From Streptomyces sp. NBC_00557 (GTDB lineage Bacteria; Actinomycetota; Actinomycetes; Streptomycetales; Streptomycetaceae), in the NCBI RefSeq assembly GCF_036345995.1, contig NZ_CP107796.1, positions 5,642,001 through 5,706,000 of the forward strand: a stretch of 64,000 bases of DNA, read 5' to 3'. Below, in pieces: positions 25,361 through 33,353 of this stretch (the stretch's first letter is position 1; every line of letters starts with the position of its first letter). The position numbers and the translations under genes are program-made. The notes under the pieces were generated by a model, which saw only the letters and a list, made by a program, of their open reading frames with translations, was not told the DNA's origin and made no database searches.

Positions 25361-26503
25361 GTGACCACCCTGTCCATCACGCCCGAGCGGCCCGTCAGCC
25401 TGTGGCCAGCCGCCCATGCGGCGGACGCACGCCGTCCCCGCTCCCAGCAAACGAAACTGGGCGCCAGCGACACCGTGTGCGCACGCCGTGCCGGATACCT
25501 CCTGCACGGCCGACCCCCGACCGACACCGGCGAGAAGCGCAAGGCCATCCTCGGCACCTGGCTGCACGCAGGGATACTCGAAGCGGCCCGCGAGGAGTAC
25601 GGCTGGCTCGTCGAGCGCCAGGTCGAGGACCACACCGTCCGGGGCCACATCGATGCCGTCCAGCTCGACAGCACCACCGCCGCCCGGCTCCCGAAGCGGC
25701 TGCGCCCCGCACTCCCGGCCGAGGCGACGACGGTCGAGGACGTGAAGACCAAGAGCACGTACCAGTGGGACAGCGTCCTGCGGTACGGCGCGAGCGAAGC
25801 CGAACTGCGGCAGGTCTACCTGTACGCCGATCTGCTGCGCACCGAAGGATTCGCCGGCGTCCGGGGCCAGCGGCAGCTCGCCCGCCTTGGACCTGTCCCG
25901 GTCACCCGCATCCGCTTCCGGTTCATCAACCGCGACAACGGCGACGACCACGTGCAGGAGATCGCCTACGACGCCGAGCGCGCCCGCCGGGCCCGCTGGT
26001 GGGTCCAGCAGGTGCGGGCCGCGGCCTCCCCGGAGGAACTGCCGCGCACCTTCCAGGGGCCGGGCATCTCCGCGATCTGCGACCACTGCCCGTTCCGCAC
26101 GGCGTGCTGGGGGCCGCTGGTCGCCGGCCGCTCCCCGCAGAGCCAGCTCATCCACGACGACGAGGAACGCGCCAAGGTGCTGGCCGAGTACGCCGAGGTC
26201 TCCGAGCAGATCAAGCCGCTCAAGGAGAAGCTGAAGTTCCTGCGGGCCAAGCTCGACGGCTCCGAGCCGGGCGTCTACGGCGACAACGTCCTGAAGTGGA
26301 GTGGCGGCAACCCGACGAAGGTAGATGACGTCGAGGCGATGGTCGCGCTGTACCGCCGCGCTGGTCTGCAGGTGCCCATGGTGCCGGACGCGGCGGCGAT
26401 GAAGGCGACGCTCAAGGAGGTAGGCATCCCCGTGCCCACGCGCCTCGACCACGACCGGCGCACCGCGGTGAGCATCAACGTCACCGCGTACAAGAAGCCC
26501 TGA
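25361..26503 (+). CDS. PD-(D/E)XK exonuclease with Cas4/AddB-like iron-sulfur cysteines
   Basis: A 380-aa protein. The nuclease core shows His69 (GTWLHAGI), Asp98 (GHIDAV) and Asp127-x-Lys129 (VEDVKTKS). One N-terminal cysteine (Cys40) and the later set CDHCPFRTAC fit the 4Fe-4S layout of Cas4 and AddB nucleases. A coiled coil (SEQIKPLKEKLKFLRAKLDG) follows. It probably resects DNA ends and hands the strand to RecT, as RecE or Exo do. The start is GTG after CTCTTGGAGA. Confidence 0.8.
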   Translation: MTTLSITPERPVSLWPAAHAADARRPRSQQTKLGASDTVCARRAGYLLHGRPPTDTGEKRKAILGTWLHAGILEAAREEYGWLVERQVEDHTVRGHIDAVQLDSTTAARLPKRLRPALPAEATTVEDVKTKSTYQWDSVLRYGASEAELRQVYLYADLLRTEGFAGVRGQRQLARLGPVPVTRIRFRFINRDNGDDHVQEIAYDAERARRARWWVQQVRAAASPEELPRTFQGPGISAICDHCPFRTACWGPLVAGRSPQSQLIHDDEERAKVLAEYAEVSEQIKPLKEKLKFLRAKLDGSEPGVYGDNVLKWSGGNPTKVDDVEAMVALYRRAGLQVPMVPDAAAMKATLKEVGIPVPTRLDHDRRTAVSINVTAYKKP

Positions 26504-26590
26504 CCGCGCCACCCGGCGGGGGGCGGGGCCGAGATGTGCCTCGTACCCGCCCAACACGGCAGGAAACGGACGGAACACGGAGAGGTGCTG

Positions 26591-27562
26591 GTGAGCATCC
26601 AGCTGATGGTGGTGGCCGCCTACCTGCCCAAGGAGGTGATCAACACCACCCAGAAGTTGGTCCTCATGAAGATCGCGGACTCGGCCGACGATCAGACGCG
26701 GCTGGCCCGGCCGGGCTTGGAGCGGATGATGGCCTGGGCCGGCGTGGGGGAGAAGCAAGTGATCACGGTTGTCACACAGCTCGTCGGCCTCGGCCTGGTC
26801 GAACGGGTCTCGGTCGGCCGCGTCGGACGCCGCGCCGAGTACAGGGTCTTCCCGTACGGTGTGCCGCCCATCCCATCGACGGAGGAGCTGATCGAGCGGC
26901 GCCGCGCGGCGCAGAGCGCACCGACGAATCCCCGGCTGGCCCGCAAGACCTCCCGCCGCAAGCCGTCCTCGGCGGCCCGCACGCAGCAGGACGTCGTCGC
27001 TCGTGAGGAGGCGCGCGCGAGCGAGGGCGCCGAGGCGGAGCGAGGATTTCCCCAGGGGAACGTGCCGGACGCAGGGTTTCCCCACGGGAACCCTCATGAG
27101 TCTCAGGGCAGGGTTTCCCCAGGGGAACCCAGTGGGTTGCCGCAGGGAAACCGAGCGGGTTCCCCTGGGGAAACCCCTTCTCTTCCCCCTTCTTCCTCTT
27201 CTCTTCCTCACCCCCCTACCCCCACGGCTGACGCCGCAGGGCAGCCGGGCGCGCCGCGAGGGGAGCAGTCGCGGGTGCGCTGTCCTAAGCATGCTGAGCC
27301 GGTGGGGAACTGCCGGGGGTGCGGTACGAACCCGCGTGCCGGGCGGGAGGAAGCGCGCCGCGAGGCGGCCGACCGCGAGCACCGCGAGCAGCAGGACTGG
27401 CTGCGGGAGTTCTTCGCCGAGCAGGAGCGCCGTGTGGCCCAGACGGACCCGCAGGCGTTGGAGATGGCCCGCCAGAGGACTCGGGAACTGGCGCGCATGG
27501 GGCGGGAGAAGATGGCCAACTCCCGGCGCAAGCAAGGGGCTTCAGCAGATCAGCAACATTGA
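26591..27562 (+). CDS. Replication initiator-like winged-helix protein carrying iterons in its gene
   Basis: A 323-aa protein. The first 90 residues are a winged helix-turn-helix (TQKLVLMKIADSADDQTRLA, then LERMMAWAGVGEKQVITVV and the wing RVGRRAEYRVF), like phage and plasmid initiators. The middle encodes Gly-Phe-Pro-rich repeats (GFPQGN, GFPHGN, GLPQGN). This arises because the DNA there consists of iterons. A CxxHxxxxxxCxxC segment (CPKHAEPVGNCRGC) may bind zinc. The end is a long charged helix. The layout recalls lambda O, whose gene contains the origin. The start is GTG 26591, after GGAGAG. Confidence 0.72.
   Translation: MSIQLMVVAAYLPKEVINTTQKLVLMKIADSADDQTRLARPGLERMMAWAGVGEKQVITVVTQLVGLGLVERVSVGRVGRRAEYRVFPYGVPPIPSTEELIERRRAAQSAPTNPRLARKTSRRKPSSAARTQQDVVAREEARASEGAEAERGFPQGNVPDAGFPHGNPHESQGRVSPGEPSGLPQGNRAGSPGETPSLPPSSSSLPHPPTPTADAAGQPGAPRGEQSRVRCPKHAEPVGNCRGCGTNPRAGREEARREAADREHREQQDWLREFFAEQERRVAQTDPQALEMARQRTRELARMGREKMANSRRKQGASADQQH
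27047..27225 (+). repeat. Candidate replication origin: five iterons and a pyrimidine tract inside the initiator gene
   Basis: Five copies of a near-palindrome related to GGGTTTCCCCAGGGGAACCC lie at about 27044-27063, 27074-27093, 27111-27130, 27134-27152 and 27157-27176, the last in inverted orientation. Copy 3 is the exact consensus; copies 2 and 5 differ little, and copy 4 is the most degenerate. A strand-asymmetric run of almost only C and T follows (about 27175-27225). Iterons followed by an easily melted tract within the initiator gene is the lambda-O arrangement. Confidence 0.65.
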
Positions 27563-27617
27563 CGCCTCGGTGTTCGCTATTAAGATATAAGTAGGAGTTC
27601 GGAACTGGCCGAACTCC
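27559..27617 (+). promoter_or_regulatory. Strong element promoter with 5' stem-loop
   Basis: TTGACG (27559-27564), a 16-base spacer, and TAAGAT (27581-27586) form a consensus promoter within the family motif ATTAAGATATAAGTA. A perfect hairpin, GGAGTTCGG (27594-27602) with CCGAACTCC (27609-27617), begins at the expected first transcribed base. It drives the 92-aa gene. Confidence 0.75.
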
Positions 27618-27638
27618 ACGACCTCTTGGAGACCATCA

Positions 27639-27917
27639 GTGACCGACACGCTCACCCCTGCCCCCGACGTCTACGTCGTGGTCGCCGAAGTGATCCACGG
27701 CCCCGTCGTCGCCCCCCGGCTCGGCAGCGGCCTCTACTGCTCGGCCGAGTGCGCCGAACACGGCGTCCGTGAACTCGTCGCCGACCTGAGCAAGGAGGAG
27801 AGTGGCAGCGGCTTCGTCCTCCCGTACCGTGGGCGCGCGATCGGCTGCGTCGTCACGCACGGCGGGCGGATGTGGGCGGTTCAGGTCCTGGCCAGCAGTG
27901 AACTGCCCCCCGTCTGA
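27639..27917 (+). CDS. 92-aa early protein, unknown
   Basis: A GTG start after CTCTTGGAGA, directly downstream of the best promoter of the element. The product is small and strand-rich, with a possible CxxxC pair (YCSAECAEHG). No family is recognised. Strong promoter, stabilising stem-loop and good ribosome site together suggest high early expression. Confidence 0.6.
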   Translation: MTDTLTPAPDVYVVVAEVIHGPVVAPRLGSGLYCSAECAEHGVRELVADLSKEESGSGFVLPYRGRAIGCVVTHGGRMWAVQVLASSELPPV

Positions 27918-27925
27918 CATTTCCT

Positions 27926-27949
27926 TCACCTGAGATAGGTGACATTTTT
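27926..27949 (+). promoter_or_regulatory. Operator-like motif, second copy
   Basis: GATAGGTGACAT (27934-27945) followed by TTTT. TCACCT (27926-27931) lies just before it and is the complement of AGGTGA, giving a short inverted repeat TCACCT-gagat-AGGTGA. It precedes the 206-aa gene. Confidence 0.5.
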
Positions 27950-28007
27950 CAATGACCGGCGAGATCCCTGTCCGCCCGTCATTGCACACACTCTTGGAGA
28001 CCAGACC

Positions 28008-28628
28008 ATGACCACCACCATCGCGGCCCTGCCCGACCACAACCTCCTCAGCGACCCGCTGTGGCAGCGACTGTTCCACGCCTACCGGCACGTCATCACC
28101 CCCCTGCGGTACGCGGGCCGGGTCACCGACCTGGAGACCAGCGGCGGCCAGTACCACGTCCGCGCCGACCTCGGTGACGGCACTGAGCTGATCATCGCTT
28201 CCGAGGACGGCCTTCCCGCCGACCCCGCCGAGGTGAACGGCTGGCACGCCCTGCGGCAGCACACACAGGACCCGGACCGCCACACCGTCCTGTACGACTC
28301 CACGCCCAACGGGCCGCAGCGCCACCACGGCAACACCCTCATCCCGCTGTTCGCCCGCATCGACGGCCTCGACGCCCCCCGCCGCGCACCCCAGCTGATC
28401 GTCTCGGCCACGCACACCTCGCCGTACGGCGCGAACCACAACCAGACCGCCGGAATCGAGGGCCCGGCCACCGCCGTCGCCCGCTTCTCAGAGTGGTCGA
28501 AGCGGCTCACCGACCACGAGGGCTATCGCCGCGTCTGGCAGCGGTCCGAACGCGACGGCTACCCGCTGGCGCTGTTCGAAAGCGCCGGACACATCACCAC
28601 CGTCCGCGTCACCGCCAGCGATGGCTGA
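28008..28628 (+). CDS. 206-aa protein, unknown
   Basis: An ATG start after CTCTTGGAGA. The product is strand-rich at first (YHVRADLGDGTELIIASEDG) and ends in a charged helix (RFSEWSKRLTDHEGYRRVWQ). It resembles uncharacterised proteins of Streptomyces phages and plasmids, but no function is known to me. It lies under an operator-like motif. Confidence 0.55.
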   Translation: MTTTIAALPDHNLLSDPLWQRLFHAYRHVITPLRYAGRVTDLETSGGQYHVRADLGDGTELIIASEDGLPADPAEVNGWHALRQHTQDPDRHTVLYDSTPNGPQRHHGNTLIPLFARIDGLDAPRRAPQLIVSATHTSPYGANHNQTAGIEGPATAVARFSEWSKRLTDHEGYRRVWQRSERDGYPLALFESAGHITTVRVTASDG

Positions 28629-28670
28629 CCGGCCGCGCCGCGCACTGCGCCCCACCGGGGGCGCGGACCG

Positions 28671-28778
28671 GTGATCTGGCTGCTGATCGTGTGCGCCCTC
28701 GTCCTGCTGGGGTTCACCGCCCTCGGCATCGAGGACAGCCGCCACCACCGCGCATTACGCGCCCGAGACCAGTCCTGA
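28671..28778 (+). CDS. 35-aa single-pass membrane peptide
   Basis: GTG 28671 to TGA 28776-28778. The sequence IWLLIVCALVLLGFTALGI is one transmembrane helix, followed by a short polar tail (EDSRHHRALRARDQS). A 17-codon frame (28621-28674) links the preceding gene to this one by overlapping starts and stops (GATGGCTGA, GTGA), so it can be translated by coupling. Function unknown; small holin-like or toxin-like peptides look similar. Confidence 0.45.
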   Translation: MIWLLIVCALVLLGFTALGIEDSRHHRALRARDQS

Positions 28779-28835
28779 CCGAAGGCCGCCCGGCCCAGCC
28801 GGGCCGGGCGGCCCCGCCTCCTGGAGACCCACCCC

Positions 28836-30326
28836 GTGCCCCGATCCATCCACCTGCTCTGCGGGGCGGGCGGAGATGCAACCGGCCTGCTTGAAGCCGG
28901 ATTCGAACCCATCCTGGGCATCAACCACTGGCAGACCGCCGTCGACACCTTCGAGCTCAACCACCCCACCGCAGCCGCGCGCTGCGCCGACATCCAGAAC
29001 TACCCCATGCGCTGGCTCCCCAAGGCCCTCGTGCTGTGGGCCAGCGTCATCTGCACCGAGATCAGCCCCGCCGGCGGCAAGAAGCGCCCCGACCCCGTGC
29101 AGGACGCCCTCTTCGAAGAAGAGGAGCAGTGGCGCGAACTTCCGCCGGAAGCCTTCGAGATGACTCGGGTGACCGCCTGGTGCGTGCTGCGCGCCGCCGA
29201 GGCCAAGCGGTTCCCCTGCGTCGTCGTGGAGAACGTGGTCGAGTTCGTCACGGACTGGATCCTGTTCCCCGAGTGGATCCGCGCCATGAAGAAGCTCGGC
29301 TACCGGGTCCAGATCGTCTCCGTGTCCTCCGCGCACATCGGCTCGGAGACCAACCCGTACGCCCCGCAGTGGCGCGACCGTGTGTACCTGGTCTTCACCC
29401 TCACGGGCGTGCGCCGCCCCGACCTCGCGCCGCGACCGCTGGCGTACTGCGTCGAGTGCGGGCGGGACGTCAAGGCGCGCCAGAGCTGGCGCGACCCGCG
29501 GGTGAAGGTCGGCAAGTACGGCGTCCAGTACGACTACCGCTGCCCGAACACCCGCTGCGGCCACGCGCTCGTGGAGCCGTACGTCCGGCCCGCCTCCGAC
29601 GTGATCATGTGGGACGACATCGGCCAGCGGATCGGGGATCGCGCCAAGCCACTGGTGCCCAACACCATGCGGCGGATCGAGGCCGGGCTGGCGAAGTTCC
29701 CCTACGACCCGTCTGTCGTCACCCTCACCCACGGCAAGGACGGCACCGACCGGGCCTTCGCCCCGCACACCCGGCCGCTGCCCACCCGCACGGCCAAGCT
29801 CGGCGAAGCCCTCCTGGTACCGGTTGGCGGCTCGTGGAACGACACCGCCTCCTCGGCCGCGGAGCCGATGCGTACCCGCACCACCCGCGAGAGCGAAGCC
29901 CTTGTCACGGTGGACCCGTTCATCGTGGAGTTCCGCAACAACTGCGACGCCGCGCCGATCGACGCTCCACTCAGCACCATCGCCACGGCCCGCCATCACG
30001 GCCTGGTCGTGCCCGACGGTGACATCCGCTCGCGGGCGCGCAACACGCTGGTCATCCCGTACCGGAAGGCCGCGCCGAAGACGACGGCCGGGCCGCTGCA
30101 CACCCTGTCCACCCGCGACTCGGCGGCCGTCCTACGCAGCGCGCCCGCCATCGAGGACTGCTACTTCCGGATGCTCCAGCCACGCGAGCAGCTGTCGGCC
30201 CAGCGGTTCCCCGGGACCTACGAAGTCGTCGGCTCCAAGGCCGCCCAGACCCAGCAGGCCGGCAACGCCGTGTCGGTGAACGTCGCCCGCTGGATCGGCG
30301 AGCGCCTCAAGCCCGTCCTGGCCTGA
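28836..30326 (+). CDS. C5-cytosine DNA methyltransferase with divergent motif IV
   Basis: A 496-aa protein. Motif I is LLCGAGGDATGLLEAGF, motif VI VVVENVVEF (Glu132, Asn133), motif VIII PQWRDRVYLVF, and motif X QAGNAVSVNVA. Motif IV, normally PCQ, reads SVICTEISPAGG: the nucleophile cysteine (Cys73) is kept but the proline is lost, a variation known in some actinophage enzymes. A zinc-ribbon-like insert (CVECGRD...CPNTRCG) lies in the target-recognition region. It probably protects phage DNA from host restriction. The start is GTG after CTCCTGGAGA. Confidence 0.85.
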   Translation: MPRSIHLLCGAGGDATGLLEAGFEPILGINHWQTAVDTFELNHPTAAARCADIQNYPMRWLPKALVLWASVICTEISPAGGKKRPDPVQDALFEEEEQWRELPPEAFEMTRVTAWCVLRAAEAKRFPCVVVENVVEFVTDWILFPEWIRAMKKLGYRVQIVSVSSAHIGSETNPYAPQWRDRVYLVFTLTGVRRPDLAPRPLAYCVECGRDVKARQSWRDPRVKVGKYGVQYDYRCPNTRCGHALVEPYVRPASDVIMWDDIGQRIGDRAKPLVPNTMRRIEAGLAKFPYDPSVVTLTHGKDGTDRAFAPHTRPLPTRTAKLGEALLVPVGGSWNDTASSAAEPMRTRTTRESEALVTVDPFIVEFRNNCDAAPIDAPLSTIATARHHGLVVPDGDIRSRARNTLVIPYRKAAPKTTAGPLHTLSTRDSAAVLRSAPAIEDCYFRMLQPREQLSAQRFPGTYEVVGSKAAQTQQAGNAVSVNVARWIGERLKPVLA

Positions 30327-30353
30327 CCCACCAAGAAGAAGGAGTACACCGTC

Positions 30354-31079
30354 ATGACCCCTGTCACCTCCGAGCAGATGGCCGTCCTCGCGCAACAGCG
30401 CGCGGAGCTGGACGCCGAGCGGCGCCTCATCCAAAAGGCGCACTGCCTGGCCGTCCTTGACCACGTTGCGGCCAAGGTCCGCCAGGCGTGCCCAGAGGCC
30501 GCGTACATCGGCGTCGCCTACGACGGCAAGACGCGGGAGCTGGACCTGCTCGGCGTGCTCGGCGAGCAGACCAGTCCGCTCGGCGGCCTGCCCTGGGTCT
30601 GGGAGGCCAGCGACGAAGAGCATCCCCTCGCGGAGCTCGCCATAGAGATCGAAGCTGACGTCGAGACCGCCCTGGAGCCCTACGACTCCCCGGCCTGGGC
30701 CACCGTGCGACGCAACAGCGCCAGCGACGGAAACCTCTGGCTGGTGGAGCTGCCCCCGCTCGACCGGGCCGCGCGCATTGCCCAACTGGTGCGCGAGCAC
30801 CATCCCGTGGCCACCGCAGTCGTCATCGACGGCCGAAGGGGAGGCCGGATCATCGAGGTCTTCGAAGGCGTCGCCGACAACGGCACGCCGGTCCGTGCCC
30901 CGCGCCCGAAATGGCCGGCCGCCTGTGACACCGTCCTGACTCGGCTTCTGGGTCAGGTGCTCGCCCTCCCGGCTCTGGCCGACCGGCACCTGATGCCCCT
31001 GCCCGGTGACTACGCCCACCCGTACGGCGTCAGCACCAGCGATCAGGTGCGCCTGATGCCGCTGCCGCCGACCGCTTAG
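30354..31079 (+). CDS. 241-aa protein, unknown
   Basis: An ATG start after AAGAAGGAGTACACC. The N-terminal 40 residues are helical (ERRLIQKAHCLAVLDHVAAK), followed by an acidic strand-rich domain. No family is recognised. It lies between the cytosine methyltransferase and the WhiB gene in the same operon. Confidence 0.55.
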   Translation: MTPVTSEQMAVLAQQRAELDAERRLIQKAHCLAVLDHVAAKVRQACPEAAYIGVAYDGKTRELDLLGVLGEQTSPLGGLPWVWEASDEEHPLAELAIEIEADVETALEPYDSPAWATVRRNSASDGNLWLVELPPLDRAARIAQLVREHHPVATAVVIDGRRGGRIIEVFEGVADNGTPVRAPRPKWPAACDTVLTRLLGQVLALPALADRHLMPLPGDYAHPYGVSTSDQVRLMPLPPTA

Positions 31080-31097
31080 CGCACGGAGGAGGAGCAG

Positions 31098-31517
31098 ATG
31101 AGCGGCAACGGGTGGGTCGCTGAGGCCCCCTGCGCCGGGGATTCCCGCTTCACGTCCGAGGAGACGGCGGCCGGAGCCCCGACACAGCCGCTGGTCCTCC
31201 AGCTCCTCTCCGTCTGCCAGGTCTGCCCGTTCCGATCGCAGTGCATCGACTTGGTTCTGCCCAGCCAGAGCCTCTTCGACGGCGTGTGCGGCGGGCGACT
31301 CTGGCGTAACGGACAGGCCCTCGCCGCCTGCGAGGGCGCACGGCCCGGAGAGTTGCGCGAACGCGGGCGCCGCCCAATCACCCACGGCACCGAAGCCGGA
31401 GCCCGTGCTCACAACCGACGCGGAGAGCCCGCCTGCTCCCTGTGCCGGGAAGCCGGACGGCTCGCCCAGCAGGCCCGCCGCGCCCGCAAGCGCGCTAACT
31501 CCTCGGACGAGAAATAG
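31098..31517 (+). CDS. WhiB-like iron-sulfur regulator
   Basis: A 139-aa protein with the four cluster cysteines of the WhiB family: Cys12 (APCAG), and CQVCPFRSQC giving Cys40, Cys43 and Cys49. The usual G(V/I)WGG turn reads GVCGGRLW, so the tryptophan is replaced by an extra cysteine. The C-terminal half (HNRRGEPACSLCREAGRLAQ, then basic residues) adds a possible zinc knuckle and a DNA-binding tail. WhiB proteins bind the primary sigma factor and change promoter choice; phage versions can act against host WhiB proteins. The start has GGAGGAGGAGC upstream. Confidence 0.82.
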   Translation: MSGNGWVAEAPCAGDSRFTSEETAAGAPTQPLVLQLLSVCQVCPFRSQCIDLVLPSQSLFDGVCGGRLWRNGQALAACEGARPGELRERGRRPITHGTEAGARAHNRRGEPACSLCREAGRLAQQARRARKRANSSDEK

Positions 31518-31525
31518 GTGACATC
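31515..31525 (+). promoter_or_regulatory. Operator-like motif, third copy
   Basis: ATAGGTGACAT lies just after the WhiB stop and about 145 bases before the HU gene, within a 150-base gap that probably holds the HU promoter. Confidence 0.45.
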
Positions 31526-31669
31526 TGTGAAAAACGAAGAAGCAGCTTCTCCAGTCAGGGCCTGTGAGCGCCAGGAGGAATCCGGCTTCGCGCTCAGGCC
31601 CCTGCCGGTCGCCTGGCGCACCCGCACTCAACTCCTGCGGCCCAGCCCGCGAATCGAAAGGAAGACGCA

Positions 31670-32011
31670 GTGAACAAGGCACAGCTCATCAAGGTCGTGG
31701 CCGAGGCGATCGGGAGCCGCGCCCAGGCGACGCTGGCCGTGGAGACCACCTTCGACACCATGGTCCGGGCCGTCGCCGCCGGCGAAGCCGTCTCCATCAC
31801 CGGCTTCGGCAGCCTCACCCCCGCGGTGCGCGTGGCCCGCACCGGCCGCAACCCGCAGACCGGCAAGCCGGTGCATATCGCCGCCCGCCGCGTGGTGAAG
31901 TTCCGCCCCGGCGTCCGCTTCCAGGACCTCGTCGCAGGCCGCCGGGCCATGCCCGCCTCCGGCAACTGCATCCAGAAGGACCCCAAGACCCCCAAGGCCG
32001 GCCGCCCGTAA
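31670..32011 (+). CDS. HU-family nucleoid-associated protein
   Basis: A 113-aa protein. MNKAQLIKVVAEAIG opens the HU helical dimer. ITGFGSLTPAVRVARTGRNP and QTGKPVHIAARRVVKFRPG form the beta saddle and arm with the conserved RNPxTG turn. A short Lys/Pro tail follows. HU bends and wraps DNA and may aid replication or packing of the element. The start is GTG after GAAAGGAAGACGC. Confidence 0.93.
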   Translation: MNKAQLIKVVAEAIGSRAQATLAVETTFDTMVRAVAAGEAVSITGFGSLTPAVRVARTGRNPQTGKPVHIAARRVVKFRPGVRFQDLVAGRRAMPASGNCIQKDPKTPKAGRP

Positions 32012-32072
32012 CCGCCGCACACTACGGGCCGTCCGGTCGTGTGCCGGGCGGCCCGCCGAAGGAGATCGACAG

Positions 32073-32567
32073 ATGAACGACCGTTCTGTGGGGGTCGAGA
32101 TCGACGCCACCGTGAGGTGGTTGGAGGAGCGCGGCATAGCCGGCGCTGCCGCCCTGCTGCGGCGCGTTGCCCGCCAGAGGGACGACGCCGTCCGGCAGCT
32201 CGGCCTTCGCCCCACCTCGCCCGCGTACACGCAGGGCGGTGCTGAACGCATCCGGGACCTGGACGCCGCGGCCGAAGCGGCGATGCTGCGCACCGAGCTG
32301 GCCCGCTTCCAGGCCCTGGCCGAGCGGGCCGGCTGGGTGAGCGACGCGGACGCCAAGCGCCTGTGGCGCTGGCGCGACGGCTGGTGGGAGCTGAGCTACC
32401 GCCGCCGGAACCCGAAGGACGGCTACCCCGACACCGGCTGGTACCTGTGGGGACCGCTCGGCAGCTACGACGGCGAGTGGGCCCACCGCAACAAGCGCCC
32501 AGCCATGGCCGAGGCCGACCGGCTGATCACCAAGCACCGCGCGGTGACCGGTGGGGGCGGCCGGTGA
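32073..32567 (+). CDS. 164-aa protein, unknown
   Basis: An ATG start after GAAGGAGATCGAC. The first half is helical and charged (ATVRWLEERGIAG, RDLDAAAEAAMLRTELARF); the second half is Trp/Tyr-rich (RLWRWRDGWWELSYRRRNPK). A 13-codon frame (32567-32608) overlaps its stop and the next start (TGATG, GTGA), linking translation to the resolvase gene. No function is recognised. Confidence 0.5.
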   Translation: MNDRSVGVEIDATVRWLEERGIAGAAALLRRVARQRDDAVRQLGLRPTSPAYTQGGAERIRDLDAAAEAAMLRTELARFQALAERAGWVSDADAKRLWRWRDGWWELSYRRRNPKDGYPDTGWYLWGPLGSYDGEWAHRNKRPAMAEADRLITKHRAVTGGGGR

Positions 32568-32604
32568 TGATGATCGAGGTCATCCGGTCGGCGGGAGGTG
32601 CCGC

Positions 32605-33234
32605 GTGACCGCCGAGCTGCAGAGCGCCCCCGTGACCCTGCCCAGCGTCCAGGACGCGGGAGAGTGGCAACCGCGCGTCATCGGCCTCGACCTGTCGCTG
32701 ACCTCGACCGGCGTCGCGGGAACCGACTGGGCGCGCGCCTACCGGCCCGGCCGGCGCCGCAGCCACGAGCGGCTGGACTGGCTCCTGACGGCCGTCGCGC
32801 TGAGCGTGCGGGACGGCGCGGACCTGGTGGTGGTCGAGGGCGCCGCGTACGCCCAGGGCGGTCAGGCCGGCCATCACGAGCTGGCCGGACTGTGGTGGCT
32901 GGTCACCCAGCACCTGTGGCGCAACGGCATTCCGTACGCCGTCGTCACGCCGCACGGGCGCACGATCTACGCGACCGGCCGGGCAAACCCCGCTCAGGAC
33001 TACCCGCGCAAGGACCGGGCGCGGATCGCGAAGGGCATGGTGCGCGCGGTGGCAGTCGAGCGGTACGGCGTGGAGTGCGAAGGGCCGGGCCGCTACGACC
33101 AGGCGGACGCCACGATCCTGGCCGCGATGGGGCTGGACTGGCTCGGTTATCCCACCGTTCCGGTGCCGGACAGTCACCGGCGGGCCTTGGAAGCGGTGCG
33201 CTGGCCAGATCTCATTCCCGTGGCCGCAAATTAG
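32605..33234 (+). CDS. RuvC-like Holliday junction resolvase
   Basis: A 209-aa RNase H-fold nuclease. Acidic residues are in the expected blocks: Asp29 (VIGLDLSLTSTGVA), Glu78 (LVVVEGAAYAQGG) and the C-terminal YDQADATILAAMG. Lys/Arg-rich KDRARIAKGMVRAV lies between them. Such phage enzymes cut branched DNA left by recombination, which suits the RecT/exonuclease pair upstream. The start is GTG after GGGAGGTGCC. Confidence 0.8.
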   Translation: MTAELQSAPVTLPSVQDAGEWQPRVIGLDLSLTSTGVAGTDWARAYRPGRRRSHERLDWLLTAVALSVRDGADLVVVEGAAYAQGGQAGHHELAGLWWLVTQHLWRNGIPYAVVTPHGRTIYATGRANPAQDYPRKDRARIAKGMVRAVAVERYGVECEGPGRYDQADATILAAMGLDWLGYPTVPVPDSHRRALEAVRWPDLIPVAAN

Positions 33235-33279
33235 GGAATTGAATTGCGGAAATTAAATGCACATTTGTTTGCGTGTACC

Positions 33280-33336
33280 TTGCTTTTGGGATATTTGCCA
33301 TTAAGATATAAGTAACGAATTCGGGAAATGCCCGAA
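33280..33336 (+). promoter_or_regulatory. Element promoter with 5' stem-loop
   Basis: TTGCTT (33280-33285), a 16-base spacer, and TAAGAT (33302-33307) within TATTTGCCATTAAGATATAA. A hairpin, TTCGGG (33320-33325) with CCCGAA (33331-33336), starts a few bases into the transcript. The upstream 60 bases are unusually AT-rich. It drives the Cys-rich peptide at 33354. Confidence 0.72.
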
Positions 33337-33353
33337 GAGGAAGGGGAATTGGA

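Noticed and set aside
27044-27176. Regular repeats considered as a CRISPR array
   Set aside because: Only five imperfect palindromes with uneven, short spacing, one inverted, inside an intact coding frame and without cas genes; iterons fit better.
24821-27535. A 904-codon minus-strand frame across RecT, exonuclease and initiator genes
   Set aside because: It is antisense to three recognisable genes and has no motif or start signal.
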